Of a DNA stretch of 64,000 bases, positions 44,671 through 54,316 are shown piece by piece. The DNA is from Leclercia sp. LSNIH1 (GTDB taxonomy: Bacteria; Pseudomonadota; Gammaproteobacteria; Enterobacterales; Enterobacteriaceae): contig NZ_CP026171.1 in assembly GCF_002902985.1 (NCBI RefSeq), positions 124,001 through 188,000 of the forward strand. The letters run 5' to 3'. Within the stretch, counting starts at the first letter, position 1. Each line of letters begins with the position of its first letter. The position numbers were made by a program, and so were the translations under genes. The notes beneath the pieces were generated by a model, which searched no databases, was not told where the DNA came from, and saw only the letters and a list, made by a program, of their open reading frames with translations.

Positions 44671-45333
44671 TTACATAAGTTTTTGAAAGTTAGACCACAA
44701 GCGGTTGAGTGCAATTCCCAATATCAGCAATGCGACAGGGGGGAACAGTTGAGCGATATTGTTAAAAAGAGACATATTAGGCATTGAGAGGTAAACAAAG
44801 GTTAATGCACCAATTATCCAGAAGGCTCTGAACCAGATCCTGTAAAACTGAACGGTTACATTACCGAAAACGTAACGTTTTAATTTCCATTGATACATGC
44901 CGTCAGCGAGCATAGCAATTAAGTAAGGTGAAAACACAATCAGCCAGCCGAGTATCAGATTCCAGCGGAAAATGGACTGATAAATGAGCAAGGGGAGATT
45001 CTTTGCCACAGTGTAGTTTACCGATGACATCTTCTCTGCAACGTAATTCAGCCCACGCGCAGGTTTCGTCGTTTCCGGGATCAGTATCGTATTCAGATAT
45101 TCGATCAGCTTATAGTCATTAATCAGAGTCGACAAAGTAGCTTCACTATTTGCAATAACCGACAACCACCGGTCATTAGAAATGAGGCTACGACTGGCGT
45201 TCACCTCCTGAGTGATTTGTTGCTTTAGATCGTCAGTATTCTGGAAGCCCAGACTATAAATAAGATAAAGCATCATCCCTAAAAAAAGCAGTCCTCTGAT
45301 GAATACTGCCCGTGCAGAATTATCCGCAGCCAT
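44671..45333 (-). CDS. traJ: TraJ-like inner-membrane transfer protein
   Basis: 220 aa with an N-terminal helix (FIRGLLFLGMMLYLIYSLGF), a periplasmic loop of about 90 residues, and three more helices (LILGWLIVFSPYLIAMLAD, IWFRAFWIIGALTFVYL, PPVALLILGIALNRL). In R27, as I recall, TraJ is a membrane protein that pairs with the coupling protein TraG to act like one FtsK/SpoIIIE-type translocase. Position two genes after traG and topology fit. Overlaps the upstream gene by 14 bp. Confidence 0.65.
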   Translation of the reverse strand: MAADNSARAVFIRGLLFLGMMLYLIYSLGFQNTDDLKQQITQEVNASRSLISNDRWLSVIANSEATLSTLINDYKLIEYLNTILIPETTKPARGLNYVAEKMSSVNYTVAKNLPLLIYQSIFRWNLILGWLIVFSPYLIAMLADGMYQWKLKRYVFGNVTVQFYRIWFRAFWIIGALTFVYLSMPNMSLFNNIAQLFPPVALLILGIALNRLWSNFQKLM

Positions 45334-46426
45334 TTGCGTCCCTCCACTCCCTGAATAAGTCTAATCGGTCGCCATGGTCACGGTAGTGGCTTCGCCAGAT
45401 TGTTGGCACACCCAGCAACCAGTGGTATTGCTGCGGGATTATGTGGTTGATCAGGCTGAACTCAGCCAGTTCCTTATGCTCCGGACTTTTCCAATGAATT
45501 TGACCGGGTTCAGGAACATAGACACAGGCTTTTTCCTTTGCAGCCTGACGGCTAAACTCAACAAAATTAATCCCCCAGGGCGTCCAGTGTCGGTATCTCC
45601 CGGTGATCCCTGTATTAAATACCGGGAGCGTTAGCATGGTGTCTGCGTAGGTTGAGATGACCTTTTTGCACACACAAGGGCTATCAATTTGCTCCCGGTC
45701 GAGGTGTGTTAATAGTGCCCGGTCCATAATGTGGTTGAACATATTGGCATATAGCCCGGTCGGGTCGGGCAGGCGGTCAATCGCCGAGATTAGTTTAAAT
45801 TTGATACGAGAGAGAAACGCCGAGTCTTCTATGGTAAGAATGTGACTTAATGTGGTTTCAGGGTGAATGAGTGGCTTATTGCGTTGTACTTGTTTAAACG
45901 TGACGCTGTCAGGCAGCGTAATAAACGCCGATGCAGCACTCGTAAAATTGACAAAATAGGGAAGTAAATAACTCCCCAGCATTTTTGAATTTTTATCAAC
46001 AAGGCGGCGGCGCTCTTCAGAATTGTCGAATGTAATGCGAAAACCAATAAATTTTCGCTGTCCGTCTTCGCTCGTAAGAAGAGACTGAACCCATTCATCA
46101 CAAGGTCCCTGAGCTACGGACCAGTAACTTGTTTCATGGTCACCGTATTCATTGCTGGTGGACAGTTCCCCTTGGAGCAGAAAAAGCTCGGAAAGGATAA
46201 TAGCCAGCGCTGATAAAGACTCAGCATCGTTGTCATGGCAAAATTGCCCCACAGATTTCAAAGCACCTTTTTCAATCCCTGCCAGACGGTCACGAACATC
46301 CTGCGAATCGGCAAACTTCAGGCCTAATGACTGCATACGCCGTTTAACAAGCGAACGGCTTTTACTGACTTTCAGAGATGAACTGAAAATTTGATTTTGT
46401 GTCAGAGTAATTTGCTCGTCCATCAA
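45320..46426 (-). CDS. Transfer-operon protein of unknown function
   Basis: 368 aa; start overlaps the traG stop (ATGA-type). Soluble, helical N-terminal third with basic SKSRSLVKRRMQSLG, C-terminal region with KEKACVYVPEPGQIHWKSPEHKE. No domain recognised. Its place between traG and traJ suggests a role in the coupling or relaxosome complex. Confidence 0.75.
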   Translation of the reverse strand: MMDEQITLTQNQIFSSSLKVSKSRSLVKRRMQSLGLKFADSQDVRDRLAGIEKGALKSVGQFCHDNDAESLSALAIILSELFLLQGELSTSNEYGDHETSYWSVAQGPCDEWVQSLLTSEDGQRKFIGFRITFDNSEERRRLVDKNSKMLGSYLLPYFVNFTSAASAFITLPDSVTFKQVQRNKPLIHPETTLSHILTIEDSAFLSRIKFKLISAIDRLPDPTGLYANMFNHIMDRALLTHLDREQIDSPCVCKKVISTYADTMLTLPVFNTGITGRYRHWTPWGINFVEFSRQAAKEKACVYVPEPGQIHWKSPEHKELAEFSLINHIIPQQYHWLLGVPTIWRSHYRDHGDRLDLFREWRDANGCG

Positions 46427-48507
46427 TGCAATTTCCTTAGATGTTTATTTAAATAGTCTAAACCCACATTCTGACGCAAAGTTACTTTTCCGGCGGGTTT
46501 CAGGAACATCTCCAATAATGTTGTATTGGGTCTCATCGAGTTTTCACTTACGGCAATCGGGATCTGCCCGACGACTTTACGACCATCCTGAAGTCTGGCC
46601 ACAATATGAAATTTTGGAACCTGGCCTAAAAGCTCTTTCGGAATACTTTCTTCCAGCGTTGTTTGCTTTCTTTCTGATATCGAACCAGAGAAGTTATTAT
46701 GCGGCAAAGTGGTTTCTGATCCTGTCGTATACGTGACCATATTTGTACTAATTGGACTTTTACCAAAGTTTTCTACAACCAGCGTTTGCGTTGGGGTGTC
46801 GTTTACCCGCAGGCTAATGTAATTGTTACACAGACCCGTAATACGATTTGCAGTCTCAATGTTTGCTGCTGCAATAAAATCGGAAATGGTTTGCGTGCAA
46901 ATAAACAATGCAATTTGTGCGGCACGACCCTGAGCGAGTAAGTTTATCATTGAATTGTTGATTGCGGAGTGTGCTTCGTCGACGAAAATACTGATCCTTG
47001 AATGTGAGGACATATCACCATCATCAGAGTTATAGCGACTACCCGCGCAGGACGTCAGGTCTGACATTATCAACTGCGAAATAGCCCGGGCGGATTCCGG
47101 GTTGGAAAGACCATCGAGCGAGATATAGAGAACACCTCCGGTACTGAATATTCCATCTGAAGTGACTATTTCACGCGAAGTGAGTGAATTAGGTGACGGC
47201 GAAAGCAATTCATTCAGTGGTTGTTCGGTCAGACGACTGAACAGCGGCATAATACCCGCTGTCATTTTTGACATGTGCTCAGGATCAGACAAAGAATAAT
47301 CTACTAACCGGCCGACGGTATCAATCCAATCAATGGGCTCGGCACCTTCATAATTCAAGAAGTGGGCAGAAAACCATTCAACAAGGCGCTTAAAGCGGAC
47401 TTGTAGAGTATCATTCGAAGAATATTTCACCTTTTCCATCCATACATCGGGCCCGTAGTGCCGTGCATAACAGCATTCCAGAACTTTTACGGTGAGGTTC
47501 AGGATTGCCATGTGGCTTTTCATGTTTTTATGAATGAGATATATCGACGGTTTTTTATCCGTGTAAGACAGACCGGTGATCACAGTTGAAACGAGAGCCT
47601 CGGCATATTGTACGAATGGGTTAACTTCCCCGGGAACCGAAACCAGACTAAGAAGGCGTGAGGTGAGGTCCGAAACATTGGTATAAGCGTTGCAGACATC
47701 AATACACACTGAAGAAGAAGGCTGGGCAGGGTGAAACTTATAAAATGGCAACCCAAGTTCCGCCGCTTCATCCATAAGTGACTGCCGCCAATCTGCGTCG
47801 TTCTTTGGATCAATAACCACAATGACGTGGCCTAAATGCAGCATACTGATGCTCAATAACCGCTGAAGGACTGTTTTACCGGTACCGACGTTTCCGGTAA
47901 TGAGGGTATGGCCGAACCAGTTATCTTCGGTAACAAAAATTGGCGCCCGTTTATCAACAGCAAAAATGGCGTTACTGCCACCCATGGATCTGGCCATCGC
48001 CTCAAAATGCCGCGCTATGGGGTTTAGGGCAAATGGCAGGGCTATCTCTCTTTTATCGCTTGAGAGATTGGCAATTTGATACGCGCGATCTGCATGCTCG
48101 GGACCCCATTCAAAGCCGTTACAGAAGTAGGTTTTTCTGTCCGGTACCTGACGGTTGGATTTTTTATACTCTTGTACCAGCTGGCGGTACTTTCGCTCGT
48201 TAGAGAAAAAGTTACTTTTGTTGATCGACCTGAGCGATTTAAGGCTAATAAACATAATCTGGCGCTGAAACACGCGCCAGTGCGCCATCAAATAAGGGTA
48301 TGCCGTTTTACAGCGGTACAAACAAACCAAAAGCATGAAGGCAGCGGTATACAAAATGATGGGGGCAATATTCAACCCATCTGATCGAAACCCCATAAAC
48401 AGCATTATTATGGCGCAAATTAAAAGTACTGAGGCACTTCTGTACTCCAATATCGGCCTGTAAAAGTTTTCCTGGGCGTGCAGGTTGGTCCTTTTTGATT
48501 TTGCCAT
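46423..48507 (-). CDS. traG: Type IV coupling protein (VirD4/TraD-like)
   Basis: 694 aa. Two N-terminal membrane helices (ASVLLICAIIMLFMGF, IAPIILYTAAFMLLVCLY), Walker A ITGNVGTGKT (about residues 203-212) and Walker B ISIFVDEAHSAI. It couples the relaxase-DNA complex to the mating channel as a hexameric ATPase. Size matches R27 TraG as I recall it. Start abuts the traI stop. Two copies of the dispersed palindrome lie inside it (46477 one mismatch, 48207 exact). Confidence 0.92.
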   Translation of the reverse strand: MAKSKRTNLHAQENFYRPILEYRSASVLLICAIIMLFMGFRSDGLNIAPIILYTAAFMLLVCLYRCKTAYPYLMAHWRVFQRQIMFISLKSLRSINKSNFFSNERKYRQLVQEYKKSNRQVPDRKTYFCNGFEWGPEHADRAYQIANLSSDKREIALPFALNPIARHFEAMARSMGGSNAIFAVDKRAPIFVTEDNWFGHTLITGNVGTGKTVLQRLLSISMLHLGHVIVVIDPKNDADWRQSLMDEAAELGLPFYKFHPAQPSSSVCIDVCNAYTNVSDLTSRLLSLVSVPGEVNPFVQYAEALVSTVITGLSYTDKKPSIYLIHKNMKSHMAILNLTVKVLECCYARHYGPDVWMEKVKYSSNDTLQVRFKRLVEWFSAHFLNYEGAEPIDWIDTVGRLVDYSLSDPEHMSKMTAGIMPLFSRLTEQPLNELLSPSPNSLTSREIVTSDGIFSTGGVLYISLDGLSNPESARAISQLIMSDLTSCAGSRYNSDDGDMSSHSRISIFVDEAHSAINNSMINLLAQGRAAQIALFICTQTISDFIAAANIETANRITGLCNNYISLRVNDTPTQTLVVENFGKSPISTNMVTYTTGSETTLPHNNFSGSISERKQTTLEESIPKELLGQVPKFHIVARLQDGRKVVGQIPIAVSENSMRPNTTLLEMFLKPAGKVTLRQNVGLDYLNKHLRKLH

Positions 48508-51500
48508 TATAGATTCCCTACATCTTTAAGTGTGTTAATGATTAACTCAATATCGACCTTTGCCCGGTCGGATGCGGCTACCAGAGTTGGCATGTTGAAT
48601 GCGAAACATTTTGTATTGACTATGGCGCCGGAGGTGACCTGGTATTGAGGAAGCTGGTTAAAAAGCTCAGGCGCATTTAACTGCGTCCCGTATTTTTCAA
48701 CACATGACTGGGTCAGAAAAAAGGTGTTCTGGGTCAAAACCATGAATCGGTTTTTCCGCTTTCTTTTAAACGACCCAGATAACTTAGTCAGAATGTGGTG
48801 AAGCATTGTGGCAATTTCGACGTATTCAAGTTCTGTAACTTCACCGCCACTTAGCAGGGTAAAATCTTCCAGTGTCTCCTTTTCTTCTGCACCAGGTTGG
48901 TCAACGGCAATAGGAGCCTGAACTGTGGCAGAGTTGGATCGATTAAAGGCTTCTTTCACTGGAGTCGTGACCGGCGGATTTTCATGCTTCTTCTCTGCTT
49001 GAGTGTTTACCGCAAACAGACGAGCCAGGGCCGGAGATAGATGGTTCGCTTTCTCCCCGGCGGGTTCCGATTTTATAGGGTCCTGTGATGACACAGGACT
49101 TGTTAAAATTACTTCTTTCCCGGTTGTATTGGGAGCTGGTGGCTCTCTGGTATCCTCAGGATCATTCAATTTACCGGGCGCAACGACCTGGTCTGTTTCA
49201 TCATGGAATTCGGCGACATCGCTATTTTTCGCCTCAGGCTGGGGGGGTTCAACCACAGAGTTGTCGGCGACTATAAAGTCAGAATATGCCTCACTATCGC
49301 TATCTAGGGTTTCTTCCAGCAGGTGGCCATATTGCTCATACTCAGAAGCAGTGACGGTCTCCGGTTCGGAGTGGGCGTTAATCTGTTCAGCTACCGAATT
49401 GGCCTCTACAGCCTGGGGGGTATTCAGTCGCGCCGGAGGGAGATCAAGCGGTGTTTGTGGGGGCGAAACCGCTTCGTTTAATGATGGACTTTCAGGGATA
49501 TCCAACGGCTGGTACATTGACGTATCAAAAAGCGACTTCAGCGTAGAAGTGGTTCGGGGTTCCGAGGTACTCACCTGAATACCAGCACAGTTATCCCCCA
49601 GTTGTATCAGGCGTAGATTGTTTACGTCACGGACTATCCACATACCATCCAGTGATCCATCACGGTACGTCAGCTGGAAAAAGGGCCCATCACAAAATGC
49701 CGCCTCATCAATACCAGGGATTAACGCAATAGCAGCATCGAGATTAAGGTAAGGTACGGAATCAATATTAATGACTGCGTTGTGGGGCAGTGGGGCGCTC
49801 AGAAGCATTTCATGCAGCTGCTCGACCAGACGCATCTGACTCTGCTCTTCATGTTCCTCTACCCGTTCCTTTTCATCCAAGCCGCCTGTTCCGGCTGTAT
49901 CTGTTGGCGTAGTAACCTGCGGATCAATAATATCGGTTGCTTTATCCGTGCCAGCCGCCTCCACACTTTCTGTGATGGCTTCAGTATTTTCACTGCTTTT
50001 ACCGTTGACACTGTCGGCATCAGGGCCGTTCACGAGTTTGAGTCCGTATTGTGGAGTATCTTCAATGGCGTCGCTTACGGTGTCCGTTACTCTGGTAACA
50101 GACTCACGACCCGGGACCGGCCTTCTGTATTCTGTTACAGTTTTCTGTTCATCAATATAGATGAAATCTTTATTTGCATTAACGCTGAAGAGGCCCGGAA
50201 CAGAATCCGGGATTTTATATGAGTCAAAAATTAACCCGATCCAGCGAAGTTTCAGGAGATTATAAAATTCCAGCTTACCGATACCGTTTCGGAAGATGCT
50301 GGCTATTTCATTTTCCGAGTATGTCCCGGGAATAAAATAATGAACCACACGCTCATCATCGTAAGGCTCAACATAACCCCGTTGAACCAGCGACTCTACT
50401 AGTACAGTTTTACCTGCATCCCCCTGTGGGAAGTTGAACTTGTGGGCCGCAAAATCACTAAGTACAAAGTCGAGGAAGGCGTTTTCATTGAGGTAAACTT
50501 CACCGTTTACAATAATGATGTGCATGGGTTTGGATTTATAGTTATTAATATTAATACTGGTGAAGTTATGCTTAATGGTACCTATTGCTCTTGCCGCAGC
50601 ATCATTCGACCGCAGACCCATTATCGGGTCCCTCAATACATTAAGGTCAGTTCCCGTTGAATAATAATCTGAGGTTCTTACACATTTGGACAGAAAGTCA
50701 TTGCCATCGTTATAGACATTCAGTGCCGTAACCATTTTTGCATAGACGCGCTCCTTTTTGACACGGTCGAGGAATGACATACAGACCGGATCTAATATTC
50801 TCTCAAGGAAAACGCTTGACCATATATTATGTTGGTTATGAATGCGTTTTCGCCAATGTATTTCATATTCGACAACATTGTTTTCACGTGCCCAGTCAAG
50901 CAGGCTTTGCGAGCTTGGCGCCCATGTTAAAGTTTCATTCAGATTCAGACTTACTATATCGAGGTCATATACCTTTCCGGCATCATGCACAAGGCCACAG
51001 ATAAAAGCGGCATAGAGATATACTTTTCGGCGAATGACTTCTTCATCCTGATACCCAATTGGGCGCAATTCAGAATGATTGGCATTTTTTAAAGAAATCA
51101 TTGCAACTTCCAGGCTATGTGACAACAATCCGCCAATACCATTATGGTGGTGGTTTTCTGAAGCAGGAAGTAAATGAATCCAACGGATGTATTCAATCAA
51201 TGGTTTTAAAACCAGATTGGTGAAGGTAAAGGCATCCTCACGGATGTCTCCATCACTTATTGCCAGCATCATAGAGATTGAGTGCAGTTTATCTCTGTAA
51301 AGAGAAAGAATAGACTGCTCATTAAACGTTTGTATCCCAGCTGGCCGAGTTGGGTACTCAATGAATTTCAGGACTTCAAGATTCGGGTGATCCGGTACAG
51401 TGTATTTCTGATCCCCTATAATCTGAGCAAATGGTGAAAGACTCGAAACATCCTTCATCATTAACTCAGCCACATCATTCTCCCTACTGGAGAAGATGCC

Positions 51501-51542
51501 TAAAACTCTTTGTATACTTAGGAATAGCGCCCTGAAATTCAT
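48507..51542 (-). CDS. traI: MobH-family relaxase
   Basis: ATG 51542 (MNFRALFLSI) is preferred over 51584 because AAGGAT precedes it, giving 1011 aa. The MobH HD-type signature LPASENHHHNGIGGLLSHSLEV and later LVHDAGKVYDLD (HD pair) are intact. A long acidic, low-complexity middle (about 530-880) links to a C-terminal domain of TraI_2-type (ELEYVEIATMLHHILTKLSG). It nicks oriT and pilots the strand. The cognate oriT is probably in 52758-53513. Confidence 0.92.
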   Translation of the reverse strand: MNFRALFLSIQRVLGIFSSRENDVAELMMKDVSSLSPFAQIIGDQKYTVPDHPNLEVLKFIEYPTRPAGIQTFNEQSILSLYRDKLHSISMMLAISDGDIREDAFTFTNLVLKPLIEYIRWIHLLPASENHHHNGIGGLLSHSLEVAMISLKNANHSELRPIGYQDEEVIRRKVYLYAAFICGLVHDAGKVYDLDIVSLNLNETLTWAPSSQSLLDWARENNVVEYEIHWRKRIHNQHNIWSSVFLERILDPVCMSFLDRVKKERVYAKMVTALNVYNDGNDFLSKCVRTSDYYSTGTDLNVLRDPIMGLRSNDAAARAIGTIKHNFTSININNYKSKPMHIIIVNGEVYLNENAFLDFVLSDFAAHKFNFPQGDAGKTVLVESLVQRGYVEPYDDERVVHYFIPGTYSENEIASIFRNGIGKLEFYNLLKLRWIGLIFDSYKIPDSVPGLFSVNANKDFIYIDEQKTVTEYRRPVPGRESVTRVTDTVSDAIEDTPQYGLKLVNGPDADSVNGKSSENTEAITESVEAAGTDKATDIIDPQVTTPTDTAGTGGLDEKERVEEHEEQSQMRLVEQLHEMLLSAPLPHNAVINIDSVPYLNLDAAIALIPGIDEAAFCDGPFFQLTYRDGSLDGMWIVRDVNNLRLIQLGDNCAGIQVSTSEPRTTSTLKSLFDTSMYQPLDIPESPSLNEAVSPPQTPLDLPPARLNTPQAVEANSVAEQINAHSEPETVTASEYEQYGHLLEETLDSDSEAYSDFIVADNSVVEPPQPEAKNSDVAEFHDETDQVVAPGKLNDPEDTREPPAPNTTGKEVILTSPVSSQDPIKSEPAGEKANHLSPALARLFAVNTQAEKKHENPPVTTPVKEAFNRSNSATVQAPIAVDQPGAEEKETLEDFTLLSGGEVTELEYVEIATMLHHILTKLSGSFKRKRKNRFMVLTQNTFFLTQSCVEKYGTQLNAPELFNQLPQYQVTSGAIVNTKCFAFNMPTLVAASDRAKVDIELIINTLKDVGNL

Positions 51543-51552
51543 CAAATAATCC

Positions 51553-52275
51553 TTATTGGCGTTTACCAGATAGTTCCGCAGCAATATATGCCTGCACGCT
51601 TTTGTACTGTTTTACCTTTTCGATAAACTCATCAGGACTGTAAGAACCTTTTACACGGCGCGACACGTTAAGTGTTTTTTTGACCCGTTCGATATACATG
51701 TTGAGACTTCGGATAATATTGTGCGCCATTACGTTGTAATCGCTAACCGGCAGCTGACCCAGAGAGTTGAATTTATACATCTGGGTCAGAAGGTTGTTCA
51801 TTTCAAAGATGTGCTTATAAAATCGCATCGTGTTCTGGTTGTTGAAGTTTAACTGGACAGATTCAAATCTGAACGGAGAAAACTCAGTTGATGAGAAGAA
51901 TGGATCACTTTCATCAACCTTAATAGTGGCGATGTGGGCCTCCAGATTCTGCTTCATCAAATTGTTTTCGTCGTGCAATTCATTAAACCAGTCCTGAATT
52001 GCCTGCACCAATTCAGGGTGTTTTACCGCATTAACCGTCCTGAATAATGATGAAATAGCAATGCTAACATCATTAAAGCCTCTTATTACGGAACGATTCC
52101 GTGCCGTAAGAAATCGGTTAAAGTCTGGCGTGCCTGGAGTAATAGTTACTGTTGCCATGCCGTAATGTTCATTTTTACTTTGCGTGGCTCTTCGGCTATC
52201 TTCAGGAGTCTGAGAGGAGCGGGCATTTACATCAGGTGTCTTCTGCTTGCTTTCATTAATTGTTACGTCGGTCAT
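51553..52275 (-). CDS. Relaxosome-region protein (TraH/TraJ-like candidate)
   Basis: 240 aa, helical with charged stretches. Low-complexity N-terminus (NESKQKTPDVNARSSQTPEDSRR), then long helices (AIQDWFNELHDENNLMKQNLEAH) that may form a coiled coil. Overlaps the upstream gene by 4 bp (ATGA). In R27 a coiled-coil protein, TraH, is encoded here as I recall, but I cannot confirm homology. Confidence 0.65.
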   Translation of the reverse strand: MTDVTINESKQKTPDVNARSSQTPEDSRRATQSKNEHYGMATVTITPGTPDFNRFLTARNRSVIRGFNDVSIAISSLFRTVNAVKHPELVQAIQDWFNELHDENNLMKQNLEAHIATIKVDESDPFFSSTEFSPFRFESVQLNFNNQNTMRFYKHIFEMNNLLTQMYKFNSLGQLPVSDYNVMAHNIIRSLNMYIERVKKTLNVSRRVKGSYSPDEFIEKVKQYKSVQAYIAAELSGKRQ

Positions 52276-52757
52276 TGTGCCACCTCTGATTTTGAGTATT
52301 TACGGATTTTGCGTCCCAGTTCGATATACGCAGTATGATAGAACTCAAGTAATTCTCTGTAGGGTTCTAGTACTCCCTCCGTTTTTTCGATCATTTCATA
52401 TTCCCAGAAGGCATGATTAACAAAGCAGCTTTTCGAATATTTTCCGCTTTTCATCGCAGAAATCCGTTTCGACATATGACTGGGAGACCTGGTTTTAAAC
52501 GGGCTGAACTTATGCCAGGTGATTGTAACTTTTTTGGCATTACCGATTAATTCAATTTTCGGCGCATACGAACCCAGATACTCACGCTTTAGCGTATTGT
52601 TAGGCCGGGGTAAATTAATCTCCAGATGATTCCGTTCTTTCCACTCGATCCAGTAATTTGTGCAAAGGTCTTCAGCTGCCTCCCGCAGAACCTCGATTTG
52701 TGAACGCATCAAACTGCGTGATAATTCTAGTGACTTTATTAGTTTCGAATTAGACAT
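52272..52757 (-). CDS. First gene of the leftward transfer operon, unknown
   Basis: 161 aa behind AGGAGGT. Helical ends with a beta-rich centre (APKIELIGNAKKVTITWHKFSPFK) and many basic residues, so DNA contact is plausible. Being next to the candidate oriT suggests a relaxosome accessory role. No family recognised. Confidence 0.65.
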   Translation of the reverse strand: MSNSKLIKSLELSRSLMRSQIEVLREAAEDLCTNYWIEWKERNHLEINLPRPNNTLKREYLGSYAPKIELIGNAKKVTITWHKFSPFKTRSPSHMSKRISAMKSGKYSKSCFVNHAFWEYEMIEKTEGVLEPYRELLEFYHTAYIELGRKIRKYSKSEVAQ

Positions 52758-53513
52758 GTGACCTCCTGATGTGAAATCACTATACCGAAGTGGTTTTTAT
52801 TTTTTTTTCACAAACAGGACTTTTTTCCGTGATTTTTATCGAGAATTTTGAGGTGGGGCTTCGGAGGCGTGAGGAATACAGATAGTGCGCAGCTCCAGAT
52901 GAACACGGGAACGGCTGAGATGGGCGCATTTAAGCGCGGCAGAAAAGTAACTTTTTCTGCCATGGGTATTTTGAGACCGTGATCTGAAAAGTGCTGTTTT
53001 ACTTACTAAGTTATACATATATCTAGTGCCACTTTTTAAACAAAAGTGACCCTATGTTTTTTGCGCATAGTGCCACTTTTAAAAAAAGTGACCCTATGTC
53101 TTGGCTACATAGGGTCACTTTTCACAAAGAAGTGACCCTATGTCGAGGCTTCATAGGACCACTTTTCGGCAAGAAGTGACCCTATGTAGTAGTCATGTTA
53201 ATCAATCGGAAAAATATTCATCCTGAATCGCTTTTTTCGCTAATGTTATTGCCGCTTAATGCCGATAACGATTCGGGCTTTGCTATTTTTTTAAGCGATT
53301 AAAATTTCGTTAGCAAGCGCAGGGTTTTTTGATAAAATTCTGGTTAGTTTGGTCAAAAAGTGTTACAAGTAAGGCCAATGGATGAATGGTTAGTTTTAAG
53401 ACTCAAATAGGCAGTATTAAAATTCCAAAAGTTACTTTTCATCATTCAAAAACCAAACTTTAATTTCATGTAGAAGATTAGTACAATTGTATTGACGCAA
53501 GGACAATCCGCAC
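52758..53513. other. Divergent intergenic region, oriT candidate
   Basis: 756 bases between the relaxase operon and the activator genes, with no coding frame I support. It contains exact dispersed palindromes at 52943-52955 and 53427-53439 and, between them, four inverted-repeat units (53023-53186). A large divergent, repeat-bearing gap next to a MobH relaxase operon is where oriT lies in IncHI plasmids, as I recall. Confidence 0.6.
53023..53186. repeat. Four-copy inverted-repeat array
   Basis: Units at 53023-53056, 53066-53098, 53108-53142 and 53152-53186, repeating every 42-44 bp (four turns). Each is an imperfect palindrome: catag-[tg]g[ct]cactttt, a short AT-rich or gc centre, then aagtgaccctatg. 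The right arm agtgaccctatg is invariant in all four; the left arms vary. The 43-bp phase puts every unit on one face of the helix. Confidence 0.85.
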
Positions 53514-54311
53514 ATGTCAGAATCAGATAACATAACGCGTAACCTACTCGGTAAACTATTACGTACCGAGATTTCGATTATTCGTAGTTACCGTGCATTC
53601 CTAATGTTATTGCCTATTCACGGATCTTCTATGTATCAAACAGGGTCTCCACTCCTGCAACGCCGTCTATTTGGAACCGGGTTTGGGGCAATGGCTGATA
53701 ATGCATTCGAAGTTGAAACACGTCCCGGAAGTTTCCTCGTTCCACGTTCTTTAGGTAAAGAGATCTCGTGGGATAAATTTTTTATGGCCGTTGTTGATGG
53801 TGACACTAACGTTATCCGTGAATATGACAGTGACGATACTGACTTCGGCATTTACAATGCAGGGGAAAAAGTTACTTTGTTGAATGGGCAGGAAGATTGT
53901 TATAATCCGAGCAAAATTCAGCAGTTACGCTCCAAGTGTGTAGACATACAAAATGATTATTTTATGCAGATCTTCTTTATGTCAATGCTTGCACCTGAGT
54001 TTGTCAGTATATTTTTTGGATTAAAGCCTGCTACCGTAGATGCAATAAAAGATGTTGGTGTGTCATCACTCAAAGCAATTAACGATGTCGTTCTATTCCC
54101 ACGAATAATTGCCTTTACACCGGGGTTGGGGGATGATAGTGCAACATTAAAATCTAAGGTGTTTGCCTGGGCATACGAATTATCTGCCGACATTCGTTTG
54201 GGTAAAGTTAGTGACGACTTAATGGAACTATTGCGTTACGACACTATGTTTACATGCCACCGTCAGGATGTGTTCAACTCTTTGGCAAATAAAGTGCTCT
54301 TGAAGGATTAA
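53514..54311 (+). CDS. trhR: FlhD-like transfer activator (TrhR-like)
   Basis: 265 aa behind CAAGGACA. The C-terminal half DYFMQIFFMSMLAPEFVSIFF and GLKPATVDAIKDVGVSSLKAI has the spacing of FlhD (NLSYLLLAQRLI, GINEEMATTLAALTLPQMV). The N-terminal half is not FlhD-like. In R27, TrhR and TrhY together activate transfer, and FlhDC-type pairs (SetCD, AcaCD) do so in related mobile elements. Gene names assigned by position and memory. Confidence 0.6.
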   Translation: MSESDNITRNLLGKLLRTEISIIRSYRAFLMLLPIHGSSMYQTGSPLLQRRLFGTGFGAMADNAFEVETRPGSFLVPRSLGKEISWDKFFMAVVDGDTNVIREYDSDDTDFGIYNAGEKVTLLNGQEDCYNPSKIQQLRSKCVDIQNDYFMQIFFMSMLAPEFVSIFFGLKPATVDAIKDVGVSSLKAINDVVLFPRIIAFTPGLGDDSATLKSKVFAWAYELSADIRLGKVSDDLMELLRYDTMFTCHRQDVFNSLANKVLLKD

Positions 54312-54316
54312 TAAAA

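Noticed and set aside
52531..52543. Palindrome candidate in the 52272 gene (TTGTAACTTTTTT)
   Set aside because: Left arm lost; not counted among the sites.
53023..53186. CRISPR-like reading of the four-unit array
   Set aside because: The units are themselves palindromic with 9-bp gaps; spacers are far too short and no cas gene is present.
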